DNA from: Eremomyces bilateralis CBS 781.70
Lineage: Eukaryota; Ascomycota; Dothideomycetes; Eremomycetales; Eremomycetaceae
Assembly (NCBI RefSeq): GCF_010015585.1
Contig: NW_022985106.1
Span: 62,001 to 126,000, forward strand
Direction of reading: 5' to 3'
DNA: 64,000 nt
The notes below the pieces were generated by a model, which was not told the origin of the DNA, ran no database searches, and saw only the letters and a list, made by a program, of their open reading frames with translations. The translations under genes and the position numbers were made by a program. The stretch's first letter is position 1. Each line of letters opens with the position of its first letter. This document shows, piece by piece, positions 37,172 to 48,239 of this stretch.

Positions 37172-40053
37172 TGGACGGCGAACGGAAAATCATTGGGAAA
37201 ACATTGGGTTTCGACGGGTTCCGCGTTGCATCTCACTTTTGCTTTTCAAACGAACGACGATCTACCACGGTCATCCTCTCGAGTTTACGGCGGCGGGCGG
37301 TTTTAACGGTGGCGTACAGTGAAGGTCTTTCTCGCATTGGTCCTTAACCACTTTTTCATATCCGCACGACATTTCCGTACTTACCATATTATCCTATTCC
37401 CCGGTTTCGACATATTTTTGGGGGGGGCAGGCGTTTTTCGGGCGCGAATTTTGTATTTTTTTGCCCACGTTTCTTTTTATCTGGACGACTATCTATCTCC
37501 GTCACAATCATACCGCTGATGCTGGGTATATCGAAATGCTAGTTTTCACGTTTCTCGTCCGAATTGCAAACGCCGGCGGAATATATCGCTTCTTATCCAC
37601 CGTGCGCGTAAATTCTTTGAAGCACAAAGTCCTCATTGTCCCCCAGCGTTTCGCTGCAACAGCCACGCTAGGGTTCTTTGTCGTTTTCCCCTTCTCCTTT
37701 TTCCCAGCGGCGTCCCTCCCAAGCGATTTGCCAAGTACGATCCCCCCTCTACCCCAGCCATCGCCCCCTCGACCACTTTTCCCCACCATTTAATCATTTC
37801 TGCGGGCCACGGCGCCGTCGAGGCGGACGTGTCCCTTCATGTTTTTCGAAAATCGGAGCGATGAATACCGATATGGATGGGTTCGAACGAACGGGCAGGC
37901 GCCCACGGTTGAGGAACGGGTGCTTACGACACGAAATCTACTACGGGGTGGAGGCACTGCGTTGGTTCTTCTTGCCGACGGGGTTGATTTGACTCCCGTC
38001 TTTCATCTCCTTGCTTCAAGAAAAAAGGGGGCGCATGGGACTCCGATTGTTTCCCTCGGATACGTTCCTCATTACCTACCTGTTCGCACTATTCGTCTGT
38101 TTACGGCCTGGATGGATCGGAACCCAGAGCGACCTCTTATTTCTCCTTTCCCTATTGGCGACGGGGTCGGTGCATCGAATCGTGTGCTTCCCATATCCAT
38201 TTCCAGACTCGGGAACCGAGCCTTTCTTGTTTCTCGAGTATTTTTGTATCCCCCCTTCACTGGAATCCTCCCGTCCCCCTTTCCCCCGTTTCCGATCGTG
38301 TGTGCTATTTTTCCACCATCTCTGACGGAGTTAGATCTAAAGCTACGTTTCTCATGGGTCATATATTTAGCTCGTTCCTTAGGCTACTCGATGCCGGGTT
38401 CCAATGCTATGGATTGCGCGTATTCAGATGCTGGGGTTCGTTATGCTTGGTGATATCGTGAGATACGATGCTCGGACTCCTGTCTGGTGGCGGCGGATAC
38501 ATACATCTATTCAATTGAGGCAGACAGTCCCACGGCGGTTCCTAAAATCCAACCCTCGTCCACCGCTTGGTGTTCCAAGACGATCTCCCCCAGCGATCAA
38601 GGACCATCCCATGGCAGTACTATCTAAAGCTACCGAAATTAAACTCCTCCCAACCTGAACAAATGATAGTTCATACAAAAACGATACTCAGAATCGTCAC
38701 CCGGTCCGTGTGCGATGCGTCGCTTCTGGGCGGTGCATCCAGCATAATGCGCGGCCCGTCGATGGGTGAACCTCAGCTGTAGCCACCGTTGAGTACGTGA
38801 CTGCATCGAGCTTAGCTTCTGCACCCTTGTTTGAGGATGGGAAGGCGGCTGGAGTGTCCATTTGCAATAAACATAATCGGTGTCTGTGGAGGTGTTGAGA
38901 TATTGTTTTCATAGTTAGTGTTGTTGGTTCCTGTAAGACTGTTGTTCAAGTCTATACTCGCGTATACTCCTAATATCATACCGCACTGCTGGTAGTACCT
39001 GGTCAGGGAGTGCTGACTTTGGTGCTTATGTGATGAATAAGTCATCTCAGCCCTGTAGTCATCATATCTACTGCTAGTGGGTCCTGAAAGACGCGCAGAG
39101 AGTGCATCAGTGGTCCTCGGCGATAGATGCTCTTGATCATGGAGATGACATGTCTCATTTGTATGGGTTTGGCTCACTCATGCGCTGCTCCGGTCTTCAG
39201 GATAGGTCACAGTACAAGAACGGCGAAGCACAAGCGATACGTAGTACCCAGATTACATTGACGGCATGAGTGTAAACGTCCCGTCTCCAGTGCTACCTCA
39301 ACGCCTCCATCAAGTTCAATGCCTACGAGAAACGTCAGAACTGAGACATCATGATATGTACCAAGATGGGAGAAAGCGAGGATTTCAACTGCGCCGCCGC
39401 CCGCCACCACCCACGCCGCCTTTTTCCGCTGGCGCAACTTGCATCTCATCGCCAGCTGGTGCCGAAACTGGCGGACCCGCGGAGGGTACTGCGCCTCATT
39501 CCATGTACGCCCAGGTGCCCAGGTATTCAGAGTTTGTGACGGCTCCGCGACAATATTAAGCTTACCTTAGGGACGGGAGCTATTCTTGGGTGCCGCCATA
39601 TCGTTCATTGTAGGCGTAGCGTCTCTCACCCCGCCCGCCACCTGGTAGTTGGTAGGGTGCACATGCGAATCGACACACGAGCTCGGTGAGGAGCGCGATG
39701 CTACACTTTGGGCATCCCTGGGTTCGGTGAGATTGACGGCATGACACGCTGGAACACTCATCTTCGCAGGACCGAGGGTTAAAGGTTGACCCGTTCGATT
39801 GGAGGCGCGCTGAAAATCGTGGCGTTTGGGCGGCGTTCAGGGGAATGGATCTGACCGAATTTTGGTGAGAGTGCACGATAGGGGTGGTGGATGGAGGAGA
39901 GCATCGCCTCAGCAGGATGTGTATAAGTAAGGTCGGTGGAGCGTCATGTTTTGGTAGATCAACTCCAAGAATAAGTGCTTTATAGAAAGTCCTATTGTAT
40001 ACCGCTCGTAATTGAACTCTATTCCCGTCTATTCAGACAATCCTATCATAACA
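37172..40053. other. Intergenic, 2.9 kb
   Basis: Probably a long SOM1 3' UTR followed by spacer. A 204-codon ATG frame (37839-38453, plus) overlaps another open frame, matches nothing I recognise and has no introns or domain; I do not call it. Frames near 38812-39177 and 39207-39876 lack ATG starts or content. Confidence 0.5.
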
Positions 40054-40868
40054 ATGGCTCCCGCTACTTGGGCTGATCGTCCTGTACCTCTCCTTCCCAC
40101 GCCGCAGTACTTGACCAAAAAAGTACACAACCATGAAATGAGCCGCAACCATGTTGAACATGCTAACTCCATCATTAGTCCGATGACTACACCGTCCAAG
40201 CCTCCGTCATGGCCACGATCCACAACGCCTTCATCCGTTGCTTCAACACCATCTACCTCCAAGCTCTCCACGTCCAGCCTACCGATTACCCAACGTTCGT
40301 TGGCTACGCCGAGGCGTGGGTCATCGGCCTGGCGTCCCACCACAACGGCGAAGAAGAACACTTCTTCCCCGAGCTCCGCAAGCGGACCGGCGACGACCAG
40401 CTCATGACGGAGAACGAAGAACAACACCACCGCTTCCACGGCGGCATGGAGCGCTACCGCGCGTATCTGGCCGAAGTGAAGCGGTCGCGCGGCTGCCGGG
40501 ACTTCGACGGCCGGAAGCTCATCGGCATCATGGATTCGTTCAAGGACGCGCTGATGGAGCATCTGGCCGACGAGATCCCGACGATCCAGGCGCTGGAGAA
40601 GTACGCGGGCAAGCTCGACTTGAACCAACTGATGGAGGAGACGGCCGAGCATTCCATGGGGTCCATGCCGAAGCTGAGCGTGATCCCCGCCGTGTTCTTG
40701 AACCACGATGTCACGTATGAGGGAGGACTCATGGCGGACTTCGGCAAGTTCCCCGCCGTCATGGAGTTCACCCTCCGCCGAATTTTCCCCTTATGGAACT
40801 ATGAATGGTGGAAATTCGCTTCGTGCGACAAGACTGGTCACCCCAAGGGACTCCACTGTGTGGGATAG
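40054..40868 (+). CDS. Hemerythrin-like (HHE) domain protein
   Basis: Small four-helix-bundle protein with a probable di-iron site. Exons 40054-40122 and 40179-40868, 252 residues; the intron has branch CTAAC 12 nt before its AG. Metal ligands visible in order: H in MATIHNAF, HHNGEEEHFFPEL (HxxxE with following HFFP), EEQHHRFH and LMEHLADEIPTI. Fungal members bind oxygen or iron or act in nitrosative or redox defence; which applies here is unknown. The C-terminal third (AEHSMGSMPKLSVIPAVFLNHD to the end) is typical of the fungal group. The stop is 33 bp from the stop of the convergent ABC transporter gene, so transcripts probably overlap. Confidence 0.88.
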
Positions 40869-40901
40869 GGTTGGCACAGCGTCGAACTTATTGGGATTCG
40901 T

Positions 40902-43530
40902 CTATTCGGCGTTGATTGGCGCCTCTGACATCTCTTCGACATCATCATAATTCCCCGGATCATAAGGCGCGGCTTCTTCGTCTTTGTTTTCCTCAACTTT
41001 CTCAGCGTATGGAGGGGGAGACAACTCATCCCCACCTTCGACCCACACCTTGTTCAATTCCTGCTCGATTTCTTGTCTCCGACGTTTCATTTCCTCAACG
41101 CGGCTGATGCGTTCCTTGAGTTCCAGGAGTTCCTTCTCCACGGTTGATTTCTCGGCTAACGTGCCGATGCGATGGAAGTCCCATTCGTCGCCGTTGTCTC
41201 CAATACCTAGGGTCAGGGTAAAAGTATGGTAACGCTTGAGCGAGGCGCGTGTGGAAATGGTAATCAAAGCTGCGTGGCATCGGATGTTAGTTTGTATATA
41301 AAATCACTTGGGCAAATACAGGATAGAATGTATAGCGGATGACATGTTTATCAACCAGGGAGACAATGGAGAGTGGCCACTTACTGATTCCACGGGCTTT
41401 AGCCCGCTCGTACAACAAGCCCTCCACATCGCTGCTCACTGCGCTGGTGCCTTCATCGATGACAGCATACCGAGGCTCATGGTAGAATAACCGCGCGATC
41501 CCCATTCTCTGCTTCTCCCCGCCACTCAGTACGTCCTTCCAATCCTTGCGAGTGTCCCATCCGCCTTCACGGTCCGGAAGATATCCGAGTTTCGCATCTT
41601 CGAGAATTTGGTTCAGCTCGGAATCCCGGACGCCCGCATCTTTCATATCGACCTCCGTATGAGGATAGATCACCTGGTCGCGGAGCGTGCCGGTACTGAG
41701 ATACGCTCGCTGAGGAATGAACATGATGCCATCGGTCCCAACCGTTCGCGGCCGGCTGACCAGTCCACGATACACAGGCCAGAGGCCTGCAACAATTCGG
41801 GATACGGCGCTCTTTCCGACGCCATTCGGTCCGGTGATGAGTAGGTGTTCGCCTGAATGGACGATGAACGACAAGCTCTCGATAAGCTCGTCCCCGCCCA
41901 GTGGAAATAGGCCGGGTGCAACAACAGGTACATTCTCCAGTCTGACGCCATCGAACCCTTTGTGGGTTGTGCCTTGGGCGTCTGACAGCGAGAAGGGCTC
42001 TGGTCGGGTGCCCGACGGAGGGAAATAGGCCTCGGCATGTACTCGATGTAAGGTACTGATCAAGGTGTAGACTCGCGACGTGTACCCTGCCAGCTCCGAG
42101 AGGTCCTTAATGGAATACATCATCCGACCACCGGCATCGGCAAGGGATAACATGAGACGCTTGTTGGTGACGAAGTCCTTCATCCGACCGCGTTCACGAC
42201 CCTTCCGCTCCGTCGACTGGACCATCTCGGAGGCCCCGCCGAGTCCGCCCCATGATGGCAAAAAGACAGGGAGAGAGGTGACTACGAACCCAAAAGCGGA
42301 CCAGGAGTATTTGAGAACAAAGTCCTCAAGCATATTGTACTGGATCTTGAGGTTATAGATTCCCTCCATCCAGTTCTTCAACTCTTTGAACCCTTTGTCA
42401 AGGAACGCCTTTTCCATCTTTTCTCCTCCGTAGAACGCGACTTCTTCAGCATTGGCAATCAACCTGGAATGGAGGAAGCGGAAATCTCCCTCTTTGCGTC
42501 CTTCTACGGCCTTCAATTTCCCGAATGGCGGCGAGAGCTTCCGCAGAACCGTCGCGGTTATGAAGTAGTTGGCGATGATGCCCGACATGGCGAGCGGGCC
42601 GAGTGCGAGGTATAACTGGTAGTTGAAGACAACCAAGTCAACCAGCGGCTTGCCGAGTGACGAGTAAAGCGATGCGGCTGAAGCGCAGAACAAAGTTAGA
42701 TCCTGTGTGATGTATTGATCAGCACCATGACCGATGCCTCCGTCCAAATTGTGCAGCTTGTAGTAGTTGAGGTTCTCATGCAGATACAAGTCATGAATGT
42801 ATCTCGTCAACCGCGTCCGGAACGCAATTGACACTTTCGATTTCATGAACTTAATCATGGCGTTGGTATACGAGGCAAGACTGCCAATCCCGCACCACTT
42901 AATGATTCCCCACATGAAACCCCTTCCATTCCTGGCGACCAGGTCACGGACAATCTCGCCATCCAGCCGAGCAATAAGAAGGGACAGATATGTCCGTAGC
43001 ATCAGGAAGACACCATGACTGAGGAGCAGGCCAGCTTCCTTGCTCTTCCATCTGGGTATCATGATATTCAACAAACTCAAGAACTGGTGCAAGAACGCCA
43101 GGTTCAGCCCCGGCTTTGTCTGCGGCGGCGGGACCTGCGGAGTATAGCTGTCGCTCAGCTTCGCCGCTTTCGGAGGCTGAAGGAATAGTCGACGATGGGC
43201 ATCGAAGGTCGTCTCCTTGGTCGCGTGGATCGTCACCTTCGCCGTGGTATGCTTGTACGGAACATATATGGTTCGCGAGCCATCTTTTCCTTTCACGCCG
43301 GAATTGCGCCGAAATAACATCCTGCCCGTCTCGTCTTCGACGTGCCGGCTTCGCCAGATGTTATATGTTCCATATCCGGAGGATACAATGGAGACGAGGA
43401 GGGCGACGGTTGCGAGCAGGCGCGTTGTTCGGGAGGTGCCGTATACCCGGGCTTTCAGTCTATCTGTATATTTCTTGAATAAGACCATCAGTGGGTCGCC
43501 TGATGAGCGTAAACTGGATTGAGCCGCCAT
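40902..43530 (-). CDS. Peroxisomal long-chain acyl-CoA ABC half-transporter (ABCD/PXA family)
   Basis: Imports activated long-chain fatty acids into peroxisomes for beta-oxidation, working as a dimer of half-transporters (Pxa1/Pxa2). Exons (minus) 43530-41385 and 41269-40902, 837 residues. N-terminal ABCD membrane domain with a hydrophobic helix at LLATVALLVSIVSS and the EAA-like EEVAFYGGEKMEK. The nucleotide-binding domain has Walker A GPNGVGKS (567-574), signature LSGGEKQR (668-675) and Walker B YAVIDEGTSA. The C-terminal exon carries GITLITISTRASLKRYH and a coiled coil ending in an acidic tail. An in-frame ATG exists at 43617; the one at 43530 (MAAQSSLRS) was preferred because it matches the usual N-terminus. 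Whether it is Pxa1 or Pxa2 is not decided. Confidence 0.92.
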
Positions 43531-44139
43531 GACGGCGCTCGGATGTGTAGATTGATATGCTCGAGAGCCTCGGAGTCGGTGTTGACGTAACTCGAATGAT
43601 GAATGGTGATGCTCCAAGGAGGCTCGAACTAAGGACAGTACAATATTAAAGACACATGATGGTGAATACGCTGGTCCTCATCGCTAAATTAGCTATTCAT
43701 ACAATATGGAGAGGTGGAGGAGATGGGTGGAGCAATAATGGGGGAGAAGTCCGTGGCAGCAGCATGAGATGGCATTGATGTTGTCACAAGCGGCCAAGTT
43801 TCCTGCCGTAATAAGTAATGTAACCTTAAGCATGTGACAGTAAACTCCGATGTTCACGTGCCACCCCTAGTTCCGGCTTCATCCAGCAGTAATGTATGCT
43901 TTGACATCATTGAATTATTGGATACCTAGGTATAGTTGGCAATAATTTGTAGAGATCATGTTTCGGGCGAATACTCGTGGTTGGTGCTGCACCGCTTTGG
44001 GAAAATTATGGTTGCGATTTGAAACGCGAAGCTGTCAGGTTCGATGGTTGGTCGACAACATTTACACCTGCATGCACATAATTCAGATGGAGGTTAAGGT
44101 GCTACATGTACTTTAACAATAGGACATTGTACATGTAGA
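43531..44139. other. Intergenic: ABCD promoter and PSY4 3' flank
   Basis: Separates two minus-strand genes. AT-rich in its middle; CACGTG at 43855-43860. No gene seen. Confidence 0.5.
43569..43574 (+). promoter_or_regulatory. CCTCGG, possible FarA/FarB (fatty acid) site
   Basis: CCTCGG is the core bound by the fungal fatty-acid regulators FarA/FarB/CTF1. It lies 39 bp before the preferred ATG of the peroxisomal transporter. A single 6-mer is weak evidence; the gene function makes it worth noting. Confidence 0.35.
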
Positions 44140-45524
44140 TTAGCGGTAGTCACTAACATCTTTCATGCTCTCATCACTCGCCAGCGCAGCGTCCGCATCC
44201 GCAGCTGTATCCCCACTCGCCTCACCTCCCTCCTTCGCCTGTGTCTCTCCCTGCTCCCCCTGCCCTTCTTGCGCGGGTCTAGTCCGTCTACCCACCGCAG
44301 CCTCAATATCCAGCCCCTCCCTACCATCCTGCGGCCCCGTATCCTGCATCCCCACCTCCTCCGGGCCGCGCGCATGCGGCTGCTCTTCCGGGGACGCCGA
44401 GTCTCTCTCCCTATTCTCCTCCGCTTCCGCAACGATTGCGCCCCCCGCACGCACATACGCGGCGTTCGACGGGACCACGCCCGCCTCCTGCTCTTGTCTC
44501 AGCAGCTCTCCCTGCGTCACTCCACCCGCCGCACGCAGCTCGTGTTCCGTGCCTGTCCCTGTTCCCCCATTCGTCTGCCCTCCATTGCCGGTCGTCAACA
44601 CCCCATTCACCACTGAGACTGTCTCGATCCTCCCGGCCCCGTTCGGCCCGTCCACGATCTCCGTGCTCTCGGACTTCAGTTCGGTGTTCTGCGACCCCGA
44701 GTGCGATGACGAGCCGCTGGGGCTTTCGTCGGCATTCAGCCACGGAATCGGGGTCAGGAGCGCGCCGCCAAGGCTTTCGTCGCTCCCCAAGGCCGCGGCG
44801 GAACTCGTCGAATTCGTCGTGCCGTTTAGGAGTGTGCCGCTGGAGTTGGGGAGGCTGGCTTGTGGCAGCGGGAAGACCGTGGTGTTGCTCGACACGCAGA
44901 CCACGCGCTCGAGCGCTCGCAGGTAAGAAGGGAGGTATCGGTAGTGCGCACGCGGCTTGAGGAGCAGCTCCGCGAGTCGTTGGATGGTGTGAGGGGGGTA
45001 TTTCCAGAATGCCGTGGTTAGGGTTCGGCGGATGGAGAAGTAGAGGTTGTGGAGTTCGGAAGGGAGGATCGTGAGGTCGGTGGTAGCCTGGCTGGAGAGG
45101 TCGGGAGCGGCCATCGATGCGCGAGGTCGGGGGGGAGGGGCATTCTCTTTGTCGGCGGCTTGGGAATTCTGGAACGAATCCTGCGGTGACGATGATTCGT
45201 CGTTGGCGTCTGTGGTAGCTGCTGGTCGGATTTCGACTGGTATGTGAGCAGGCGTTGGGAATTCGTTGTAGACGATCTTCTTTGGTGTTAGTGGCGATAC
45301 CACCGCTATCGTAGTGTAGGATAGGCATACATGCTCAAGTCGTGAGAGGACTTCTTGAAGAATGACGGTCCATTTCTCCCTGTAGTGCCGAGTCAGATAT
45401 TACACCCTCGTCATCAGGAAGGTTGGGACTAGTACGGGTCTATTGAGCCGTCGGAGGCAGCTCGCTCCAGCTGGTATTGAACTGTCCACGGTTCAGCCAC
45501 GGTATCTATGGCTGGGGGTCGCAT
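44140..45524 (-). CDS. psy4: Protein phosphatase 4 regulatory subunit 2 (PP4R2/Psy4)
   Basis: Targets the PP4 catalytic subunit, for example in recovery from DNA damage by dephosphorylating H2A. Exons (minus): 45524-45436, 45379-45331, 45276-44140; 424 residues. Joining gives SDGSIDPEKWTVILQEVL then RLEHIVYNEFP, the family's N-terminal helical core. PSELHNLYFSIRRTLTTAF and PPHTIQRLAELLLKPRAHYR, the signature region, follow. The C-terminal 270 residues are Ser/Gly/Glu-rich and probably disordered. Intron 2 is placed on an AAG acceptor; its 54 nt have no stop in frame, so an unspliced version would also be readable and would insert 18 residues between H and IVYNEFP. The start ATG is inferred and another 5' exon is possible. 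Confidence 0.87.
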
Positions 45525-46425
45525 GCTTGAACGAACCTGCGGTCATTTGGGATTCTAGATATGAAGAACACTCGTCAATCCCGCTGGAAAGGATGTCGAT
45601 GATCGGTTTAGAAGTGGATGGGCGGGTGGGATGAAAGTTGAGGTGGCTCCGGATTTGGCGCTGCCTAGTGGGTCGGTACAATTCAGCCCTACGATTCCTT
45701 ATAATTAGTTATTTAAAAGGGTAACTATTAAGGTAGTCACAAATTGTTATTTCCCGTCCATGGAATTTCTTGCTTGGAGATTCAAAACGTCCTGGCTTTG
45801 TGAAATATATTACTACCACTACTGAGACGATATGTGTACTACTACGTTATTATAGGTACCGACGGTACTGAATGGAGGACCTGCGATGGCTTCACACTTA
45901 TCTCAGTTGGCACGGTAGGATGGGGTTTCAACACTCCACACAGCATTGATGCGGAATACAGACACAGCCTACGAGTATATCACAGTCCTGTTGGCTTCTC
46001 TTGACGTCAAACTCTTTACAGCTGGTCATGACTACCGCTACCCAGGTGTGAGAATCAATTCCGATGAGACGCGACTCGACTTGACGAACGCGACCAACGC
46101 TCAAGAGAAGGGACAACACGCCAGGCACCGATTGACATGGACAGCTTAATCGAGGTCGCAGGGGGCGGGAACGGTCCTGTTTCCACAGCTCGTCGTCGGA
46201 TTGCTTTTCATTACTCCGCGACATCCACAGTGACGTTTCTCGAGCTCTGCTTATAGCCCGTGGACCCATGGTACATGTGAGAAATCAAGGAACAAGACGC
46301 CAAAGGCGGTTCTTCAGCTCGCTCGCAGCACGCAGACAGGAAGAGTCAGAGTTCGATTGACTACGAGAAGTGTGGCTATGTAGTGACTTTTTCGCAGTTC
46401 GCCCCTGCAAGAAGGAAACACTCGA
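45525..46425. other. Intergenic between xylanase 3' end and PSY4 promoter
   Basis: An AT-rich portion (about 45690-45860) and otherwise unremarkable. No gene seen. Confidence 0.55.
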
Positions 46426-47691
46426 CTAACTTGCATTAAGAACAGCAGTGTACGCCTGCTTCTTATTGCCGCTGGCGTCAAACAGCAGCGGAGTGGAGCT
46501 GGCTCTCCAACTATCCGCATCTGTCACTCCCCAGATCGTCACGCCTACACAGTTGCTGATATCTAGACATGCTTTGGTGACCGTGGCGAAATCACTCGGG
46601 GCGGCGCCTGCAATGTCGACTTCCGTAAGGGCACATTCCGGAGCAGCGGCGCAGAGAGCTTTTAAGGCCGCGGGTATCGTCTTGGCCGTATTCCACTCCG
46701 CGGATACGTGGCCTTGCGAGCCGATCCCGTCTATCGGAATGCCTTGAGAGCGCCACTTCGTCACCTTCTCAATCAAACCTTTGGTCTTTGCGTAATTGGG
46801 GTCGTCGAGGCTGAGAATCTGTTAGCAATCCGCAAATCTAGGCCGAATCGTAAGTGGAATCTCGTCTTACTTGTAGTCATTGATGTATAGCTTCGCTGCA
46901 GGATCGGCCTTCTTGGCCGCTTCAAAGGCGATGCGAATATAATCCTCTCCCAAAACCTTATAAAACACCGAATCACGCATGCTGCCGTCCTCGTTGAAAG
47001 CTTCATTCACCACGTCCTTCTCTACTGTTAGTCCCAACAAATCCGTTTAAGTGCCCAATCCATACATACCCAAACGAAGATTTTGCCTTTGAAATGTCCA
47101 ATCACCTGAGTAATATGCTTCTCCATGACCTGCGTAAGTGTGGCCTTGTCGTTGATTTGTTCTACCCAAGCTGGATGCTGAGAGTGCCAAACGGTCGTGT
47201 GACCGCGCACCTTCTGTCCGTTTGATGTGGCGAAGTTCATCAACTGGTCAGCATTGCCGAACGTGAAGTGGTCGCGTTGCGGTTCCGTAGCATCCCATTT
47301 CATGCTGGGTTCATGATCAGTACCGACAGCTTCCGTCAACGATGGCCCTATGCCTTGGATCTTATGGTCTCTTACCTGTTCTCCGGGGTGAGTTGTGTGA
47401 ACTCCTTCGCGATGATACCAGCCTTTTTCGCATTCGATATCGTCCCAGGGTCTGCCGCAACCCCGAAGTACTTGTTCTTCGCCGCCCATCTTGCCGCGAT
47501 CGTCCCAGGAGCGGCTTGTGCGGCCCGGACGATCGGGTTCGGTACAGTTACTGTAGGCACTCAGCTTTCTGCTTGTCTAGACCTCGACCGCAAATGAAGG
47601 GTTCACCATTGCATGCTGGAGCTGCTTGGGCTGGCCAACTTGCAAGAATGCCAGTTGCCACCAGCAGGTTCGCCAGGTCGATCCAGTTCAT
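46426..47691 (-). CDS. Secreted GH10 endo-1,4-beta-xylanase
   Basis: Cuts the xylan backbone outside the cell. Exons (minus): 47691-47607, 47550-47376, 47304-47070, 47016-46871, 46810-46426; 341 residues, single catalytic domain with no CBM1. Signal peptide in [19 protein letters not shown], likely cleaved at the AQA site. The barrel has [31 protein letters not shown], the acid/base E170 in [10 protein letters not shown] and the nucleophile E277 in LTEVDIAG, then [13 protein letters not shown]. Intron 3 must end at an AAG to give the conserved FVWDVVNE; three nearer AGs are skipped. Intron 1 (donor gtgaac) is the only placement giving a normal length. Paired XlnR-type sites upstream suggest induction by xylan or xylose. 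Confidence 0.93.
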
Positions 47692-47784
47692 CGTGTCCAA
47701 GAATTTTATCGGCTAAGGATATTAAAAAGAGCTGGGATAGGCAAAGAGGAGACCGTTGAAGCGAGGAGTTGCGGCGACTTTACT

Positions 47785-47791
47785 CTTTATA
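47785..47791 (-). promoter_or_regulatory. TATA box of the xylanase gene
   Basis: TATAAAG on the gene's strand, about 95 bp before the ATG. Confidence 0.55.
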
Positions 47792-47831
47792 TTACACGCC
47801 ATCGAAGGTGGCCAGGAAGGCATTCTCGACA

Positions 47832-47848
47832 TTAGCCCTAAAATAGCC
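47832..47848 (-). promoter_or_regulatory. Tandem GGCTAA/GGCTAT, XlnR/Xyr1-type sites
   Basis: On the gene strand AGGGCTA-TTTT-AGGGCTA: two GGCTA cores with an 11-bp period, about one helical turn, 140-157 bp before the ATG and 40-60 bp before the TATA box. XlnR binds GGCTAA/GGCTAG in xylanase promoters. A third GGCTAA is on the plus strand at 47711-47716. Confidence 0.6.
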
Positions 47849-48239
47849 CTAAATTTGGTACTCGGACAAGCTTCAACATAAACGAAACCGGAAGTAATTG
47901 GTTGGCAGAAGAATGATAGAGTTGTTTCCTGGGAAAGACGAGATGCGATGTTGCTGATATATTGAACTAGGCATGTGACGTGTCAAGACAGGGATGCAAT
48001 TATTTCTCTGGCCGGATAAGTCAAATTCGGTTCCCAGCAGAGATGCGGAGCTAGGTGGAGCTTGTTTATCCTACGCCGAAATATCGGGAATCCTGAATGC
48101 TTAACTAGTGAAGCATACAAATGGCATCCATGGACGAGGCAAGGGTTGGTGAACAGACCATACGTTTCATCCAGTTCGGTAGGTGTACGGATACGACACA
48201 CGCTACCGATCGATCGCTGAATTGCCGGGTTCAAATAGT

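Larger units (their letters stand above)
47692..48239. other. Xylanase promoter and HIS4 3' flank
   Basis: Separates two minus-strand genes; holds the xylanase promoter elements listed separately and nothing else I can support. Confidence 0.55.

Noticed and set aside
37839-38453. 204-codon ATG frame after SOM1
   Set aside because: Overlaps a second open frame, no similarity I recognise, lies where a long SOM1 3' UTR is expected. Transcript data could revive it.
44165-44926. 253-codon plus-strand frame opposite PSY4
   Set aside because: Ser/Pro/Ala-rich shadow of the low-complexity PSY4 tail.
47569-47606. Shorter xylanase intron 1 (donors gtcgag or gtctag)
   Set aside because: Would give introns of 38 or 32 nt with poor donors; the gtgaac donor gives 56 nt and the same downstream frame.
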